Of a stretch of DNA of 64,000 nucleotides, positions 35,033 through 45,866 are shown in pieces. The translations under genes and the position numbers were made by a program. The first letter of the stretch is position 1, and every line of letters begins with the position of its first letter. This DNA is from Okapia johnstoni. Its lineage: Eukaryota > Chordata > Mammalia > Artiodactyla > Giraffidae. The notes below the pieces were generated by a model. It saw only the letters and a list, made by a program, of their open reading frames with translations. It made no database searches and was not told the origin of the DNA. The DNA is taken from the NCBI GenBank assembly GCA_024291935.2, contig CM044307.1, positions 94,431,461 to 94,495,460 of the forward strand. The letters are read 5' to 3'.

Positions 35033-35430
35033 TTCTCTCTCTGAAAACTTAAAATAGAGCACTGAGAGAGCTGTTTGGTAATTGCCAGTTTGATCTGAGA
35101 GGTGAGTACGGAAATTAACATCAGTCATCATTTTCCATTCTGGAAGATTTATAATTTGTGTGTTATTGTTTTGTTGTCAAAGGCTTACTCATGAATCTGT
35201 GGATATCATTTAGATAGCAATGGAGTTGGCTCAAAAAAATGCTTTCTAAAATACAAATCTGTGATTTTTTTTAGTTTGTTTAGAATTTGAGTGTAGAACT
35301 GTAGCCTTCAAGGCTCTGTGGTTTTAAGAATTATCTGGAGAGATTAAAACATACAGATGTTAAGATGAGATTGAGTCTAAGATACAGATGTTAATGAGAT
35401 CAAGTAACTGTGCATTCTTGCCCATTACCA
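33781..35430. other. unassigned sequence
   Basis: A/T-rich. A perfect AC microsatellite lies at 34996-35030. No coding signal. Confidence 0.5.
34996..35030. repeat. (AC)n microsatellite
   Basis: A pure AC run of 35 bases, about 17 units, not attached to a SINE. Length and purity make it a likely length-polymorphic marker. Confidence 0.95.
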
Positions 35431-35439
35431 TGTAACTAG

Positions 35440-35710
35440 TGGTGCTTCTGCCAGAATAATGCATATGCTCCCTCTCCAGTGAAGGTGGATTTGTCCTGGT
35501 AACATGAATTATGCAGTGACATCCTTCATCATGAAATCAAACATGATCCAGACAGGGCTGCTCTATCTGTTTGGGGCCTAGACATCATGGAACAGAGACA
35601 AGCTGTTTCCACAGGGCCTTATCTACATTTCTGACCAACAGTTGCTATTTTATGTCACTACATTTTGACCTGGTTTGTTACTCAGTGATAGATAGCAGAA
35701 TATTATTTCA
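35440..35710 (+). mobile_element. MaLR (MLT1-type) LTR
   Basis: The late landmarks are preserved: 'catggaacagagacaagctg' near 35578, 'atttctgaccaacag' near 35628, and 'ggtttgttactcagtgatag' near 35672. Confidence 0.65.
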
Positions 35711-36029
35711 CTTATATGTGGCCCTGAACACATATTTTCAATTTGAGATGTATTTTGTTTCTTCAGAGAATTATGTTTGAAAATAGTCGACTGACTACAA
35801 ACATAGCAAAATTATACCAATATAATTTCCAGGCTGTCAACTCAGACTATAAAACAAAGTTGAAAATACTGATTATTTTTAAGTCAAAAAAAAAAAAAAA
35901 TGCAAAATAAAGCAAGTACACAGAATCAAAAGAAAAGAAATAATATCCGTATAAATGACAAGGTATTGGAAACTACAATTACTTTGCATCTAGTTAGGAT
36001 ATACATTGTATTTGCCTTAGCATTGTTAT

Positions 36030-36162
36030 AGTTGTTGTTTAGTTGCTAAGTCGTGTTGGAATCCTTTGTGATCCCATTGACTGCAGCCAGCCAGGCTCCT
36101 CTCTCCACAGCATTTTCTAGGCAAGAATACTTACTGGAATGGGTTGCCATTTCCTTCTCCAT
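36030..36162 (-). mobile_element. Bov-A SINE, antisense, partial
   Basis: The complement of the Bov-A body: 'gttgtttagttgctaagtcg', 'ccagccaggctcctctctcc', 'gcaagaatacttactggaat' and 'gggttgccatttccttctcc'. The tRNA-like head is absent. Confidence 0.9.
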
Positions 36163-36765
36163 TTGTTAGCATCATATTTCTTCAATACTTTAGTTTTCCA
36201 AAAATTTGCATTTAATATAATGCTGCCAATATGGAAATGATTTATATAGAATCTTCTGGGGTAAAAAAGTGTTCATACAGTCTAAATTTTAAACTGCTCA
36301 TATAAACTAAAACAGTTTTGGAAAAACAGTTCACAGGAAGAAGATGTAAAATTGAATTTAGACTTTAAAATTGTGAATTTTGTAAGTTAATATTATGAAA
36401 TTCTTTTAACTTTGATTTTGCTTAGGATAAATATTTTGTGTGTTTTTAAGATGGGGAAAGGAACTGTATGTAAGTAGTGACTTTTAGGCTGTTTATTCTG
36501 TAGCTTTCCAAATGCCAATGAGCAGCATGTGGTCAGGTCTTGTTTCTCTATCATTTATCATTTCATAGATACATTAATATTTATTCTGAATATTAAGCTA
36601 GAATTTGAATATCAATTTGGCTGAATGCCATCTCTAGAAGGAAGTGCATTTGCATTGGATGGGTACCTTATTTAGTAGCACAAGAATATATTATAATATT
36701 AATTTATTGGTAGGTACTTCACTCTTTATGAAAATATCTGATCTTTTTATTTCTTCTAAGCAATA

Positions 36766-38776
36766 CAGTGAAAGTGAAAAATAGATTTAAGGGACTAGAT
36801 CTGATAGTGTGCCTGATGAACTATGGATGGAGGTTTGTGACATTGTACAGGAAACAGGGATCAAGACCATCCCTATGGAAAAGAAATGCAAAAAAGCAAA
36901 ATGGCTGTCTGAGGAGGCCTTACAAAAAGAGGTGAAGAGAAGAGAAACAAAAAGCAAAGGAGAAAAGGAAAGATATTCCCATCTGAATGCAGAGCTCCAA
37001 AGAATAGCAAGGAGAGATAAGAAAGCCTTCCTCAGGGATCAATGCAAAGAAATAGAGGAAAACAATAGATGAGAAAGACTAGAGATCTCTTTAAGAAAAT
37101 TAGAGATACCAAGGTAATGTTTTGTGCAAAAATGGGCTCAATAAAGGACAGAAATGGTATGGACCTAACAGAACCAGAAGATATTAAGAAGAGGTGGCAA
37201 GAATACACAGAAGAACTGTACAAAAAAGATCTTCACGACCCAGATAATCACGATGGTGTGATCACTCACCTAGAGCCCGACATCCTGGAATGTGAAGTCA
37301 AGTGGATCTTAGGAAGCATCACTATGAACAAAGCTAGTGGAGGTGATGGAATTCCAGTTGAGCTATTTCAAATCCTGAAAGATGATGCTGTGAAAGCGTT
37401 GCACTCAATATGCCAGCAAATTTGGAAAACTCAGCAGTGGCCACAGGACTGAAAAAGGTCAGTTTTCATTCCAATCCCAAAGAAGGGCAATGCCAAAGAA
37501 TGCTCAAACTACTGCACAATTGCACTCATCTCACACGCTAGCAAAGTAATGCTGAAAATTCTCCAAGCCAGGCTTCAGCAATACGTGAACGGTGAACTTC
37601 CAGATGTTCAAGCTGGTTTTAGAAAAAGCATAGGATCAAATTGCCAACATCCATTGGATAATCGAAAAAGCAAGAGAGTTCCAGAAAAACATCTATTTCT
37701 GCTTTATTGACTATGCTAAAGCCTTTGACTGTGTGGATCACAATAAACTGTGGAAAATTCTGAAAGAGATGGGAATACCAGACCACCTGACCTGTCTCTT
37801 GAGAAACCTGTATGCAGGTCAGGAAGCAACAGTTAGAACTGGACATGGGACAACAGACTGGTTCCAAATAGGAAAAGGAGTATGTCAAGGCTGTATATTG
37901 TCACCCTGCTTATTTAACTTATATGCAGAGTACATCATGAGAAACGCTGGGCTGGAAGAAGCACAAGCTGGAATCAAGTTTGCCGAGCGAAATATCAATA
38001 ACCTCAGATATGCAGATGACACCACCCTTACGGCAGAAAATGAAGAGGAACTAAAGAGCCTCTTGGTGAAAGTGAAAGAGGAGAGTGAGAAAGTTGGCTT
38101 AAAGCTCAACATTCAGAAAACTAAGATCATGGTATCTGGTCCCATCACTTCATGGCAAATAGATGGGGAAACAGTGTCAGATTTGATTTTGGGGGCTCCA
38201 AAATCACTGCAGATGGTGATTGCAGCCATGAAATTAAAGGACGCTTACTCCTTGGAAAGAAAGTTATGACCAACCTAGATAGTATATTAAAAAGCAGAGA
38301 CGTTACTTTACTAACAAAGGCTGTCTAGTCAAGGCTATGGTTTTTCCAGTATTCATGTATGGATGTGAGAGTTGGACTGTAAAGAAAGCTGAGCACCAGA
38401 GAATTGATGCTTTTGAACTTGGTGTTGGAGAAGACTCTTGAGAGTCCCTTGGACTGCAAGGAGATCCAACCAGTCCATCCTAAAGGAGATCAGTCCTGGG
38501 TGTTCATTGGAAGGACTGATGTTGAAGCTGAAACTCCCATCTTTTGGCCACCTGATGAGAAGAACTGACTCATTGGAAAACTGATGCTGGGAAGGATTGG
38601 GGGTAGGAGGAGAAGGGGACGACAGAGGATGAGATGGCTGGATGACGTCACTGACTCGATGGACATGAGTTTGGGTAGACTCTGGGAGTTGGTGATGGAC
38701 AGGGAGGCCTTGTGTGCTGCGATTCATGGGGTCGCAAAGAGTCAGACCAACTGACCGACTGAACTGACCTGAACTG
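36766..38776 (+). mobile_element. BovB LINE, sense, about 2.0 kb, with candidate target duplication
   Basis: It covers the end of the endonuclease-RT linker, the reverse transcriptase, the C-terminal region and the 3' tail (GAACTGA repeats near 38760). AAGCAATA occurs at both borders (36758-36765 and 38777-38784), which fits a target-site duplication. BovB is about 3.2 kb when complete, so the 5' third is missing. Confidence 0.95.
36809..38269 (+). pseudogene. broken BovB ORF2 with intact YADD motif
   Basis: Blocks of frame: 36809-37072 (linker), 37069-37452 (linker to the N-terminal RT) and 37733-38269 (RT palm and beyond). A one-base deletion near 37070 shifts the frame. A tryptophan codon has become TGA at 37450-37452. 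A further shift near 37630 separates the last block, which starts just after motif A. Motif B reads 'CQGCILSPC' and motif C is an intact YADD (about 38010-38021). So the catalytic motif survives here while the frame does not. Confidence 0.9.
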
Positions 38777-38796
38777 AAGCAATATTTAGAAGAATG

Positions 38797-38990
38797 CTAC
38801 CCTGGTGACTCAGCAGTAAAGAATCCACTTGCAATGCAGGAGATGTGGGCTTGATCCCTGTGTTGGGAAGATCCCTTGAAGAGGGAAATGACAACCCAAT
38901 ACAATATTCTTCCCTAGGAAATCCCATGGACAGAAGATCCTAGAGGATTATAGTCCATAGAGTCCCAAAGAATCAGACATGAATTAGAGA
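38797..38990 (+). mobile_element. Bov-tA SINE
   Basis: Inserted 20 bp after the BovB: 'accctggtgactcagcag', 'gtgggcttgatccctg', 'gaagatcccttgaagaggg' and 'aatcagacatgaattagag'. The tail has become an AC microsatellite. Confidence 0.95.
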
Positions 38991-39024
38991 CCACACACAC
39001 ACACAGACACACACACACACACAC
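38991..39024. repeat. AC microsatellite on a SINE tail
   Basis: An interrupted CA run at the 3' end of the Bov-tA SINE. Confidence 0.9.
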
Positions 39025-40260
39025 CACGAAGTAAACAACCATGCCTAATATATAGTGAACACCCATTCAGATAAGATTCTTAAAATATAATAGCTACTTA
39101 TAATTGCTCTAATTAACAGTACATTGCTCTGACTGTATTATTATGTTTATACTGAATTCATTTGAAACAAAATGAATTATATTCTTTATTTTATATTATG
39201 AAAATCTAAATTACTACAAATGGTAGTTGAAGGAAAGAAATCATTCTCAAAGCTACAGATCTATTTCTAATTTTGTCTGATAAAAGATATATTCTTCATA
39301 GAATCTATTCTAAGTTCTTATCTACAAGAATACATAGCTGTGAAATTTTGAATTTTTTTGTAAAATATATAGTCTATAGCTAAAATTCTGGAGATTCAAG
39401 AAGATTTCAGAAGACAATAGTCATAACTAGTTACTATGTAATAACTATGCTATCAACAACAAGTTTACTGCTATTTTAAACATTGAGTAGAATTTATTCA
39501 AATTATATGGAAAGAAAATATTATAAATAAAATGTTATAACCAATGTGACTTAACCATTCCTGTATCTTGTAATCTTTTTAAGAAAACTAAAAAAATAGA
39601 GCAAAAATACTTATACACATAAATACAGATAGGCTATGCATTTGCAAATACTGAAAAGGTGAAAGCCTCTATTGATGTATTTTGATACAAATATTTTAAA
39701 ATGCAATATGATACATAGAAAAAATTTGAAAAGCAAAGTATGAAATAATATCAATAATTCTATTACTATGACATTCTTGCCATAGTATGCCATTTGGTTT
39801 CATTACTTAAAGTATTATTTAAGGAATTCTAATTCTTATGTTGAAATCATACTATATGTTTAACTTTTTGGTTCTTTATTTTATTCCCTTGAGTAGTTTA
39901 AGTACCTTAAAGCAGTAGTACCTTAAGCAGTTTTCTATGTAACTGCAGAGTCATTATAATCATCACTTTTAAAAAGACTGGACTTGAAGTTGGGTTTTGA
40001 TTTCTGATTCCTACCACTCATTTTCTGCCCCTTTAATATTCCCTACCAAGTCAGAAAATACAAAAAGACCATTTGAAAATGTGAATCAAAGTGCCAACTC
40101 TATATTAGGAGAATGCAGTACCAACTGTAAGGCACCCGATAAAGTTAAAGAATGAGTTTTTTGCTTAAAGAACATGAGAGTGCTCCTACCTCTATATCTT
40201 TATCAGTCAAATTTCAGAAAGGAATACTTCAGAGTGGCTGAATAACTGAATTGAAATTTA
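39025..40260. other. unassigned A/T-rich sequence
   Basis: Very A/T-rich, with no repeat or gene I can support. Confidence 0.55.
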
Positions 40261-40261
40261 A

Positions 40262-40452
40262 TGTCATGTCTGACTCTTTGTGACCCCATGAACTGTAGCC
40301 CACCAGGCTCCTCTGTCCATGGAATTCTCCAGGCAAGAATACTGGAATGGGCAGCCATTCCCTTCTCCAGGGGAATCCTCCTGACCCAGGGGTTGAACCC
40401 GGATCTCCTGCATTGCAGACAGATTCTTTACCCTCTCAGCCACAAACAGTCC
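40262..40452 (-). mobile_element. Bov-tA SINE, antisense
   Basis: The complement from 'gtcatgtctgactctttgtg' through 'ggcaagaatactggaatggg' and 'gggttgaacccggatctcc' to 'ttctttaccctctcagcc'. It lacks the terminal bases at both ends. Confidence 0.95.
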
Positions 40453-41009
40453 TAAAATATTGAGACCTTAAAAGCATAACAGTAAATAGTGTGTTTATTT
40501 GGAGATTAGCAATTCATAGGAGGAAATCACCATAATATTTTGAGATAAAGGAGCTAAGTTTATCACTGGAATCAAAAGCAATGCATCTACAACATCTACA
40601 ACAAATACTGCTTAGTGGGAGCTGGACTTCTTGAAGGAGACAGAACGACTTGTGAAAGAACATCAGAAGCAGAGAGTTCTGTAAGATGTATTCTGGTTTC
40701 TTCCTTGTTCCCGTCACTCATTCTTCTTTAGGAAACCCAGTTTGTAAGGTATTCAGAAACCAATTTTGATGGGAAAGGCAGTCCTCTTAATCTAAAAGAA
40801 GAATCTTAATGTTTGAAGTCTTTAGTAGTCTTAGGCATCTATAGTCTTCCATTAGGTCTTCCTGGTGGATTGGAAGTTGCAGAGGCGCCCTAATAAATAC
40901 CTTGGGTTTAAAACATAATCTTTCTTGTCCTATTGTGTAGTAGTGACCTTATTTCTCCTTGGTAATAGATTTATTTACAGAACTAATTACCCTAGCCTTA
41001 CAATACAAT
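40453..41009. other. unassigned non-coding sequence
   Basis: No coding signal. It may include decayed sequence belonging to the pol remnant that follows. Confidence 0.45.
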
Positions 41010-41880
41010 AGTTCATCTTTCTTTTATCTAGTTCATCCTATAACAAGAGAAGTCCTTGGCAGTCTCAACTTCCAATTCATTGGAAATGTTGCTGTGAACC
41101 TCCATGAAAACTTCCCTGAGAACTAACAGCTCAAAGTCACAGGAATGAGAATCTAGAATTCTTCAAGCGGGTTAATAGGTCCAGATGTGAAAACAGCTAC
41201 TTCCAATCCTTGTTCTGAGATCTTTGTGCTCTGCCTATGGGAGGATCTTCTCCACACATTTCTTGGTGAATCAAAGCATATATTGTATCCAATCAGACAA
41301 CACTCCAAACACTGCCGTGTTTTCTCTCAGTTGGCACTGTAACAGTTTGCAGAACTTTATTCCATTATTCTATCAGGTCACCTATCTCTGTGCAACGAGA
41401 TATTTGATAAGATACATGAATGTTACGAATTTAAACCCTTTCCCACATTTCTTAAGGAGAAGCAATATTTATATAGTCCACTATTATGGTAAATAAAGCA
41501 TTCTGTAAGTCATGAGTGATGATGTTGGCAGAAAAACAGAAGGCAGTGAAGACAACTCTGCCCAGAATAGGTGTTTTTCTAAAAGGACATATCACTGCTA
41601 CACAGGAAACAAGGTTCCAAAGTCAGTAAGATGCCAGCAAGTAGCTGGCTAGTCTTCGTAGGAAATAATGTTATTTTGGGGAGGGACAGATATTGACTTC
41701 TGCTTTGGCAGGCTGTATACTCAACAGTAATAGAGGGGAAATCAGCTTTAGTGAGTAGGGCACGCTGTGGAGCCGATTCATGGTATCTTTTCTGCTGCAT
41801 ATTGTTCTGTATATTGTCCAGTGAGAAACCCACCAGGGAGTCTGAGAATGGTTGACTGATGGGATGTTTCATGTTCAGAG
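41010..41880 (-). pseudogene. ERV-L-like pol (integrase-region) remnant
   Basis: Several minus-strand blocks look like the integrase and 3' pol region of an ERV-L type endogenous retrovirus. The best preserved is a 97-codon frame at 41579-41872, which I read as the part just upstream of and within the integrase N-terminal region. Further similarity in the complement of 41210-41400 is in other frames, so the gene is broken by shifts and stops. No LTR of this element is seen next to it, and an L1 abuts its upper border. The assignment is from recognition by eye and is moderate. Confidence 0.55.
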
Positions 41881-41904
41881 CCTACTTGGTAGTGGCTGTG
41901 GGGT

Positions 41905-43050
41905 TTTTTTATTATTATTATTAAAAATTATTTTCCAAGTTTATTGAGAAATAATTGACATACATCACTGTGTAAGTTTAAGCATCATGGATTGATTTGC
42001 ATATATTGTGAAATGATATTACCACAATACATTTAGTTAACACCCATGTATCTCATTAGATACAGTTAGAAGAAAAGAAAAAAAAAATTTCTCCTTGTGA
42101 TGTGAATTCTTAAGAACTAGTCTCTCAATAACCTTGCTATATACAATGCAGTACTGTTAACTACAGTGGTCATGTTGTACATAATGTTCATTGTTGTTGT
42201 TGTTCAGTGTGTAAGTCATGTCTAACTCTTTTCAACCCCATGGACTGCAGCATATCGGGCTCCCCTGTCTTTCACTATGTCCTGGGAGTTTGCTCAAATG
42301 CATACCCATTGGGTCAGTGATGCTGTTTAACCATCTCATACATTATATTCGTAGTACTTATTTATCTTATACCTGGAAGTTTGTACATTTTCTTATTATC
42401 ATCTTTCAAGTCCCCGTCCCCACAATGCTCTTTTCTGTATTATGGTAATCACCAATCAGATATATTTTTCCGTGAGTTTATTTTTTTTTATTAGATTCCA
42501 CATGTAAGTGAAATCATACAGTATTTTTCTTTTTCTGTCTGACATTTCACTTAGCTTAATGTCTTCAGCGTCCATCAATGCTGCCACAAATTGTAGCATT
42601 TTTTTATTTTTATGGCTGAATAGTATTCCACTGTGCATATGTGTGTGTGTGTATGTACACAATTTCTTTATCCGTTCATGCACCGAAGGACCCTTGTTTT
42701 CCTATCTTGCTTACTATGAGTAATGCTGCTATGAACATGGAATGCATACATCTTCTGTAGTTACTGTTTTTGTTTCCTTTGTCCATAGTTCCAGAAATGG
42801 AATTGCTGGATGAAAAATATTTCTATTTTTCATTTTTTGTGGAGCCACCTTGTTGCTTTTGCAGTGGCTGCATCAGTTTATGGTCCCTGCCAACAGTGCA
42901 CAGAGGTTGCATCCACTCTGCATCTGTGCCAGCATCGGTTATCTCTTGTCTTCCAATGGTAGTCATTCTAACAGGCATAAGGTACATAACTCGTTATGCT
43001 TCTAACTTGCATGTCCCTAATGACTAGCGAGTTTTAGCACCTGTTCATGT
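41905..43050 (-). mobile_element. L1 3' end, antisense, split by a BovB fragment
   Basis: The complement of an L1 3' UTR: 'agtttattgagaaataattgac' near 41937, 'agtgaaatcatacagtattt' near 42508, 'ctgaatagtattccactgtg' near 42616, 'gaatgctgcta'-like text near 42723 and 'atggaattgctggatgaa' near 42796. The BovB fragment at 42190-42338 interrupts it. Confidence 0.85.
42190..42338 (-). mobile_element. BovB LINE 3' fragment, antisense, nested in L1
   Basis: The complement of the BovB 3' end: 'gttgttgttcagtgtgtaag', 'ccatggactgcagcatatc' and 'ctgggagtttgctcaaatgc'. TACATAATGTTC (42178-42189) and TACATTATATTC (42339-42350) flank it, a 12-bp duplication with two mismatches. Confidence 0.9.
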
Positions 43051-43137
43051 ACCTGTTGGTATGCTGAGAAACTATTTTAAAGTAATTTGTGAATAAGTAA
43101 TGAATTTAAGATCAGGGCAATATTTTCTGTTAGCCTG

Positions 43138-43353
43138 CGTGTGTGCCAAGTTGCTTCAGTTCAAGTCCGACTCTGTGATCCTCTGGACTGTAGCCCGCCA
43201 GGCTCCTCTGTCCATGGGATTCTCCAGGCAAGAATACTGGAGTGGGTTGCCAGGCCCTCCTCCAGGGGATCTTCCTGACCCAGGGATCTAACCTACATCT
43301 CATATCTGCTGCATTGGCCGGCAGGTCCTTTACCGCTAGCGCCACCTGGCTAG
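43138..43353 (-). mobile_element. Bov-tA SINE, antisense
   Basis: The complement of a full SINE, from 'gtgtgtgccaagttgcttc' to 'ctttaccgctagcgccacc'. It forms an inverted pair with the SINE at 43396-43528. Confidence 0.95.
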
Positions 43354-43395
43354 TACAATATTTCTGCCTATTATATATGGCTTTGTAGAATGAGA

Positions 43396-43528
43396 GGAGA
43401 AGGCAATGGCAACCCACTCCAGTGTTCTTGCCTGGAGAATCCCGGGGAGGGCGGAGCCTGGTGGGCTGCCGGCTATGGGGTCGCACAGAGTCGGACACGA
43501 CTGAAGCGACTTAGCAGCAGCAGCAGCA
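43396..43528 (+). mobile_element. Bov-A SINE monomer with AGC tail
   Basis: The body 'gaaggcaatggcaaccc' to 'cgactgaagcgacttagc' is close to a young Bov-A unit, with several CpGs still present. The tail is an AGC microsatellite (43513-43528). GTAGAATGAGA (43385-43395) and GTAGAACGAGA (43529-43539) form a target-site duplication with one mismatch. Confidence 0.95.
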
Positions 43529-43529
43529 G
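43513..43529. repeat. (AGC)n microsatellite on a SINE tail
   Basis: Repeated AGC units at the 3' end of the Bov-A SINE, an arrangement common in ruminant genomes. Confidence 0.9.
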
Positions 43530-43939
43530 TAGAACGAGAATTATCACTGAGTTAGATCAGATGACCTCTAAGGTTCTTCCCAAGTATAATAATCCAGATT
43601 CATATTCAGTGCATTTCCTTGCTACAAACAACAGCTTCACCCTCACATTGCAAAACTGTAAATTGGGAATAAGATCACTCTACATTTGCAAATTGTTGTA
43701 ATATCACCAGGCCTGGGCTTTGGTCCTGGTAGTTAGTGGTCACTCTTATATGTTTAATTTCATCTTTGTGATTTTTCAAACTTTGTAAAAACAGGCTAAG
43801 GGCAGTAGCAGGCAATGAGCTCACAAGTGTAGAGGGTCTCTTTCAAAAACATTTCTTTGTTTTCAGTTTCAGTCTTCATATTGCTGTAAAAGAACACATA
43901 CGTTTATTCTTTGGATCGGTTGGTGATCTGATTATTGGG

Positions 43940-44150
43940 GCTTCCCTGGTAGCTCAGAGGAAAGAATCCACCTGCAATGCAAGAAACAGGAGACACGTTT
44001 GATCCCTGGGTCAAGAAGATCCCCTGGAGGAGAGCATGGCAACCCACTCCAGTATTCTTGCCTGGAGAATCCCATGGACAGAGGAGCTTGGAAGGCTACA
44101 GCCCATGGGGTTCCAAAGAGTCAGACATGACTGAAGGGATTTAGCATGCA
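43940..44150 (+). mobile_element. Bov-tA SINE
   Basis: Full-length: 'ggcttccctggtagctcag', 'aaagaatccacctgcaatgc', 'cttgcctggagaatcccatg' and 'gtcagacatgactgaaggg'. It ends in a GCAT repeat. Confidence 0.95.
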
Positions 44151-45825
44151 TGCATTTGGTTTTGTGTTTCTTTTAACTTTTAAAATGTATCATTCACAAC
44201 ATTGTAATCAAAAGTACTAATTCACATCATAGGTGAAGAAGAGCCACTATAATGATCCATGAATTTTTTACTCCTACTTGTGCAGTTAATTTATTTCATG
44301 GGAATCATGGATTTTTCAGTTCACTATCCATTTACACTCAGGGTAAAAGCATAAAGGTCAGTAAAGAATGTTTAATGATCAGAAAAGCTGCTAACTAAGG
44401 AATATAGAAGATGTGAAATTGTACATTTTCATCTTTTCATCCTATCTGGGAACATCTATATTTGTTAAGTCTGATATTTAAAAAACACAACAAAGTTTGG
44501 CAAAATGTTCAGATTTCCCAATACATGAAATGTGACATGCTCTCAAATAGACTTTTGCCTAGTGCCTTTTTAAGGTATAAGGAACACATAATTCACAAGA
44601 ATTGTTCAAGACAGTACAATGTTGGATGATAAAGAGCTTCTGAATACATATAGTTCAGCATTTTCCCAATTGGGTTTAAACAGACTTCCTTTAAGAACAG
44701 TTTCTGCCATAGAGTATTTATTAGCTTGAATAATGTGACAGAAAGAAATGGAATGAGGCAATGATTTTTACTAAATAAAAGCAACCATCAACTCTCAAAA
44801 GATAAACTATCCATATTTTAAGAATATGTTCACTAGAAAATCTTGGTGTCTTAATGACAATTTGGAGAACCAGCTTTTATTTGTGCTTTGCAAAGCAAGT
44901 ACACACATTCAGTTTCACAGCTCAACTATCCACAGCTAGATGTCTACAAATTGTCGAGATCTACAAAATGGTCTTCCTTTTGTCAGTTCTGCCCTAACAA
45001 GCAGGGAAGCCAAACTCCCCAAGTGCTGATTCTCAGTGCAGACAGAAACAGTAAATAAAGAGAGGCTCTTAGAGAAACCAAGGCAGAAATGAAAGCTCTG
45101 TGAGACCCAAGGGACCTGTAGGAGCTGTCACGATTCACTGTTGTCTTATAAAACAGGAAGCCTAAATCACAGTTGTTGAGCTTCCAAGAAAACCAGCTGC
45201 TCGACTTTTGGGGGGACTTTTTTTTCACCCTAACCCTTCATTCTGTAAGTAGCTGAAGATTACTATTTCATAGACAAAATCACATAGCAAAGGAAGTGTT
45301 TTTTCCAGAAGCAAAAGTAGAAAAGAAGAACTTTGTTGAGAATTGTTTCTCTATCTTTAACCCATTTTTTTTTCTAATGGAAACTATGGTCTCTTTTTTT
45401 TTTTTTTACCAAAAATAGAGTTGCTATTGTTGTTTCTCAAGTAAAAGTTGTTTCTCAAGCAAAAATGAAAATCTTGTTGGGTGAGGTAGAAAGTAAATAT
45501 AGATGCAAGATAAAATTAAGATAATGAATACCAGTAAATTAAAGTGCCTATCTTTGAATATCATTTGCTTGTTTGAAAGATTAAATATTTGTGCCTGAAA
45601 TGCATTCTTAAGATATTAAAGTCTCTTCTACTTTAAGACAACTGTTTTCTTATTGTTAAAAAAAAAAAAAAAAGTAATAACAGTAAAAAGAATTACCATG
45701 GAGTTAGATTAGATTCTTTCCAACTATAAAATCCCAAGTTGATATATAAAATGTCTTTTGTGTGATGTTATATGTATTAGATATACGTTATACTATGTAT
45801 TAGATAAACAATATTATATAAAGTG
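44151..45825. other. unassigned non-coding sequence
   Basis: A/T-rich. Short frames only (63 and 81 codons on the minus strand), with no family features. A-rich and T-rich tracts lie near 45367-45409 and an A tract at 45659-45673. Confidence 0.5.
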
Positions 45826-45866
45826 TTGTCAAAGAGTCAGACATGACTTAGTGACTGAACAACAAA
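45826..45866 (+). mobile_element. short BovB/Bov-A 3' terminal fragment
   Basis: Only the shared 3' end remains ('gtcaaagagtcagacatgac' then 'ttagtgactgaacaac'). BovB and Bov-tA share this end, so the family is ambiguous. Confidence 0.85.

Noticed and set aside
43130..43498. 122-codon minus-strand frame
   Set aside because: It spans two inverted SINEs; the peptide is the usual translation of Bov-tA sequence.
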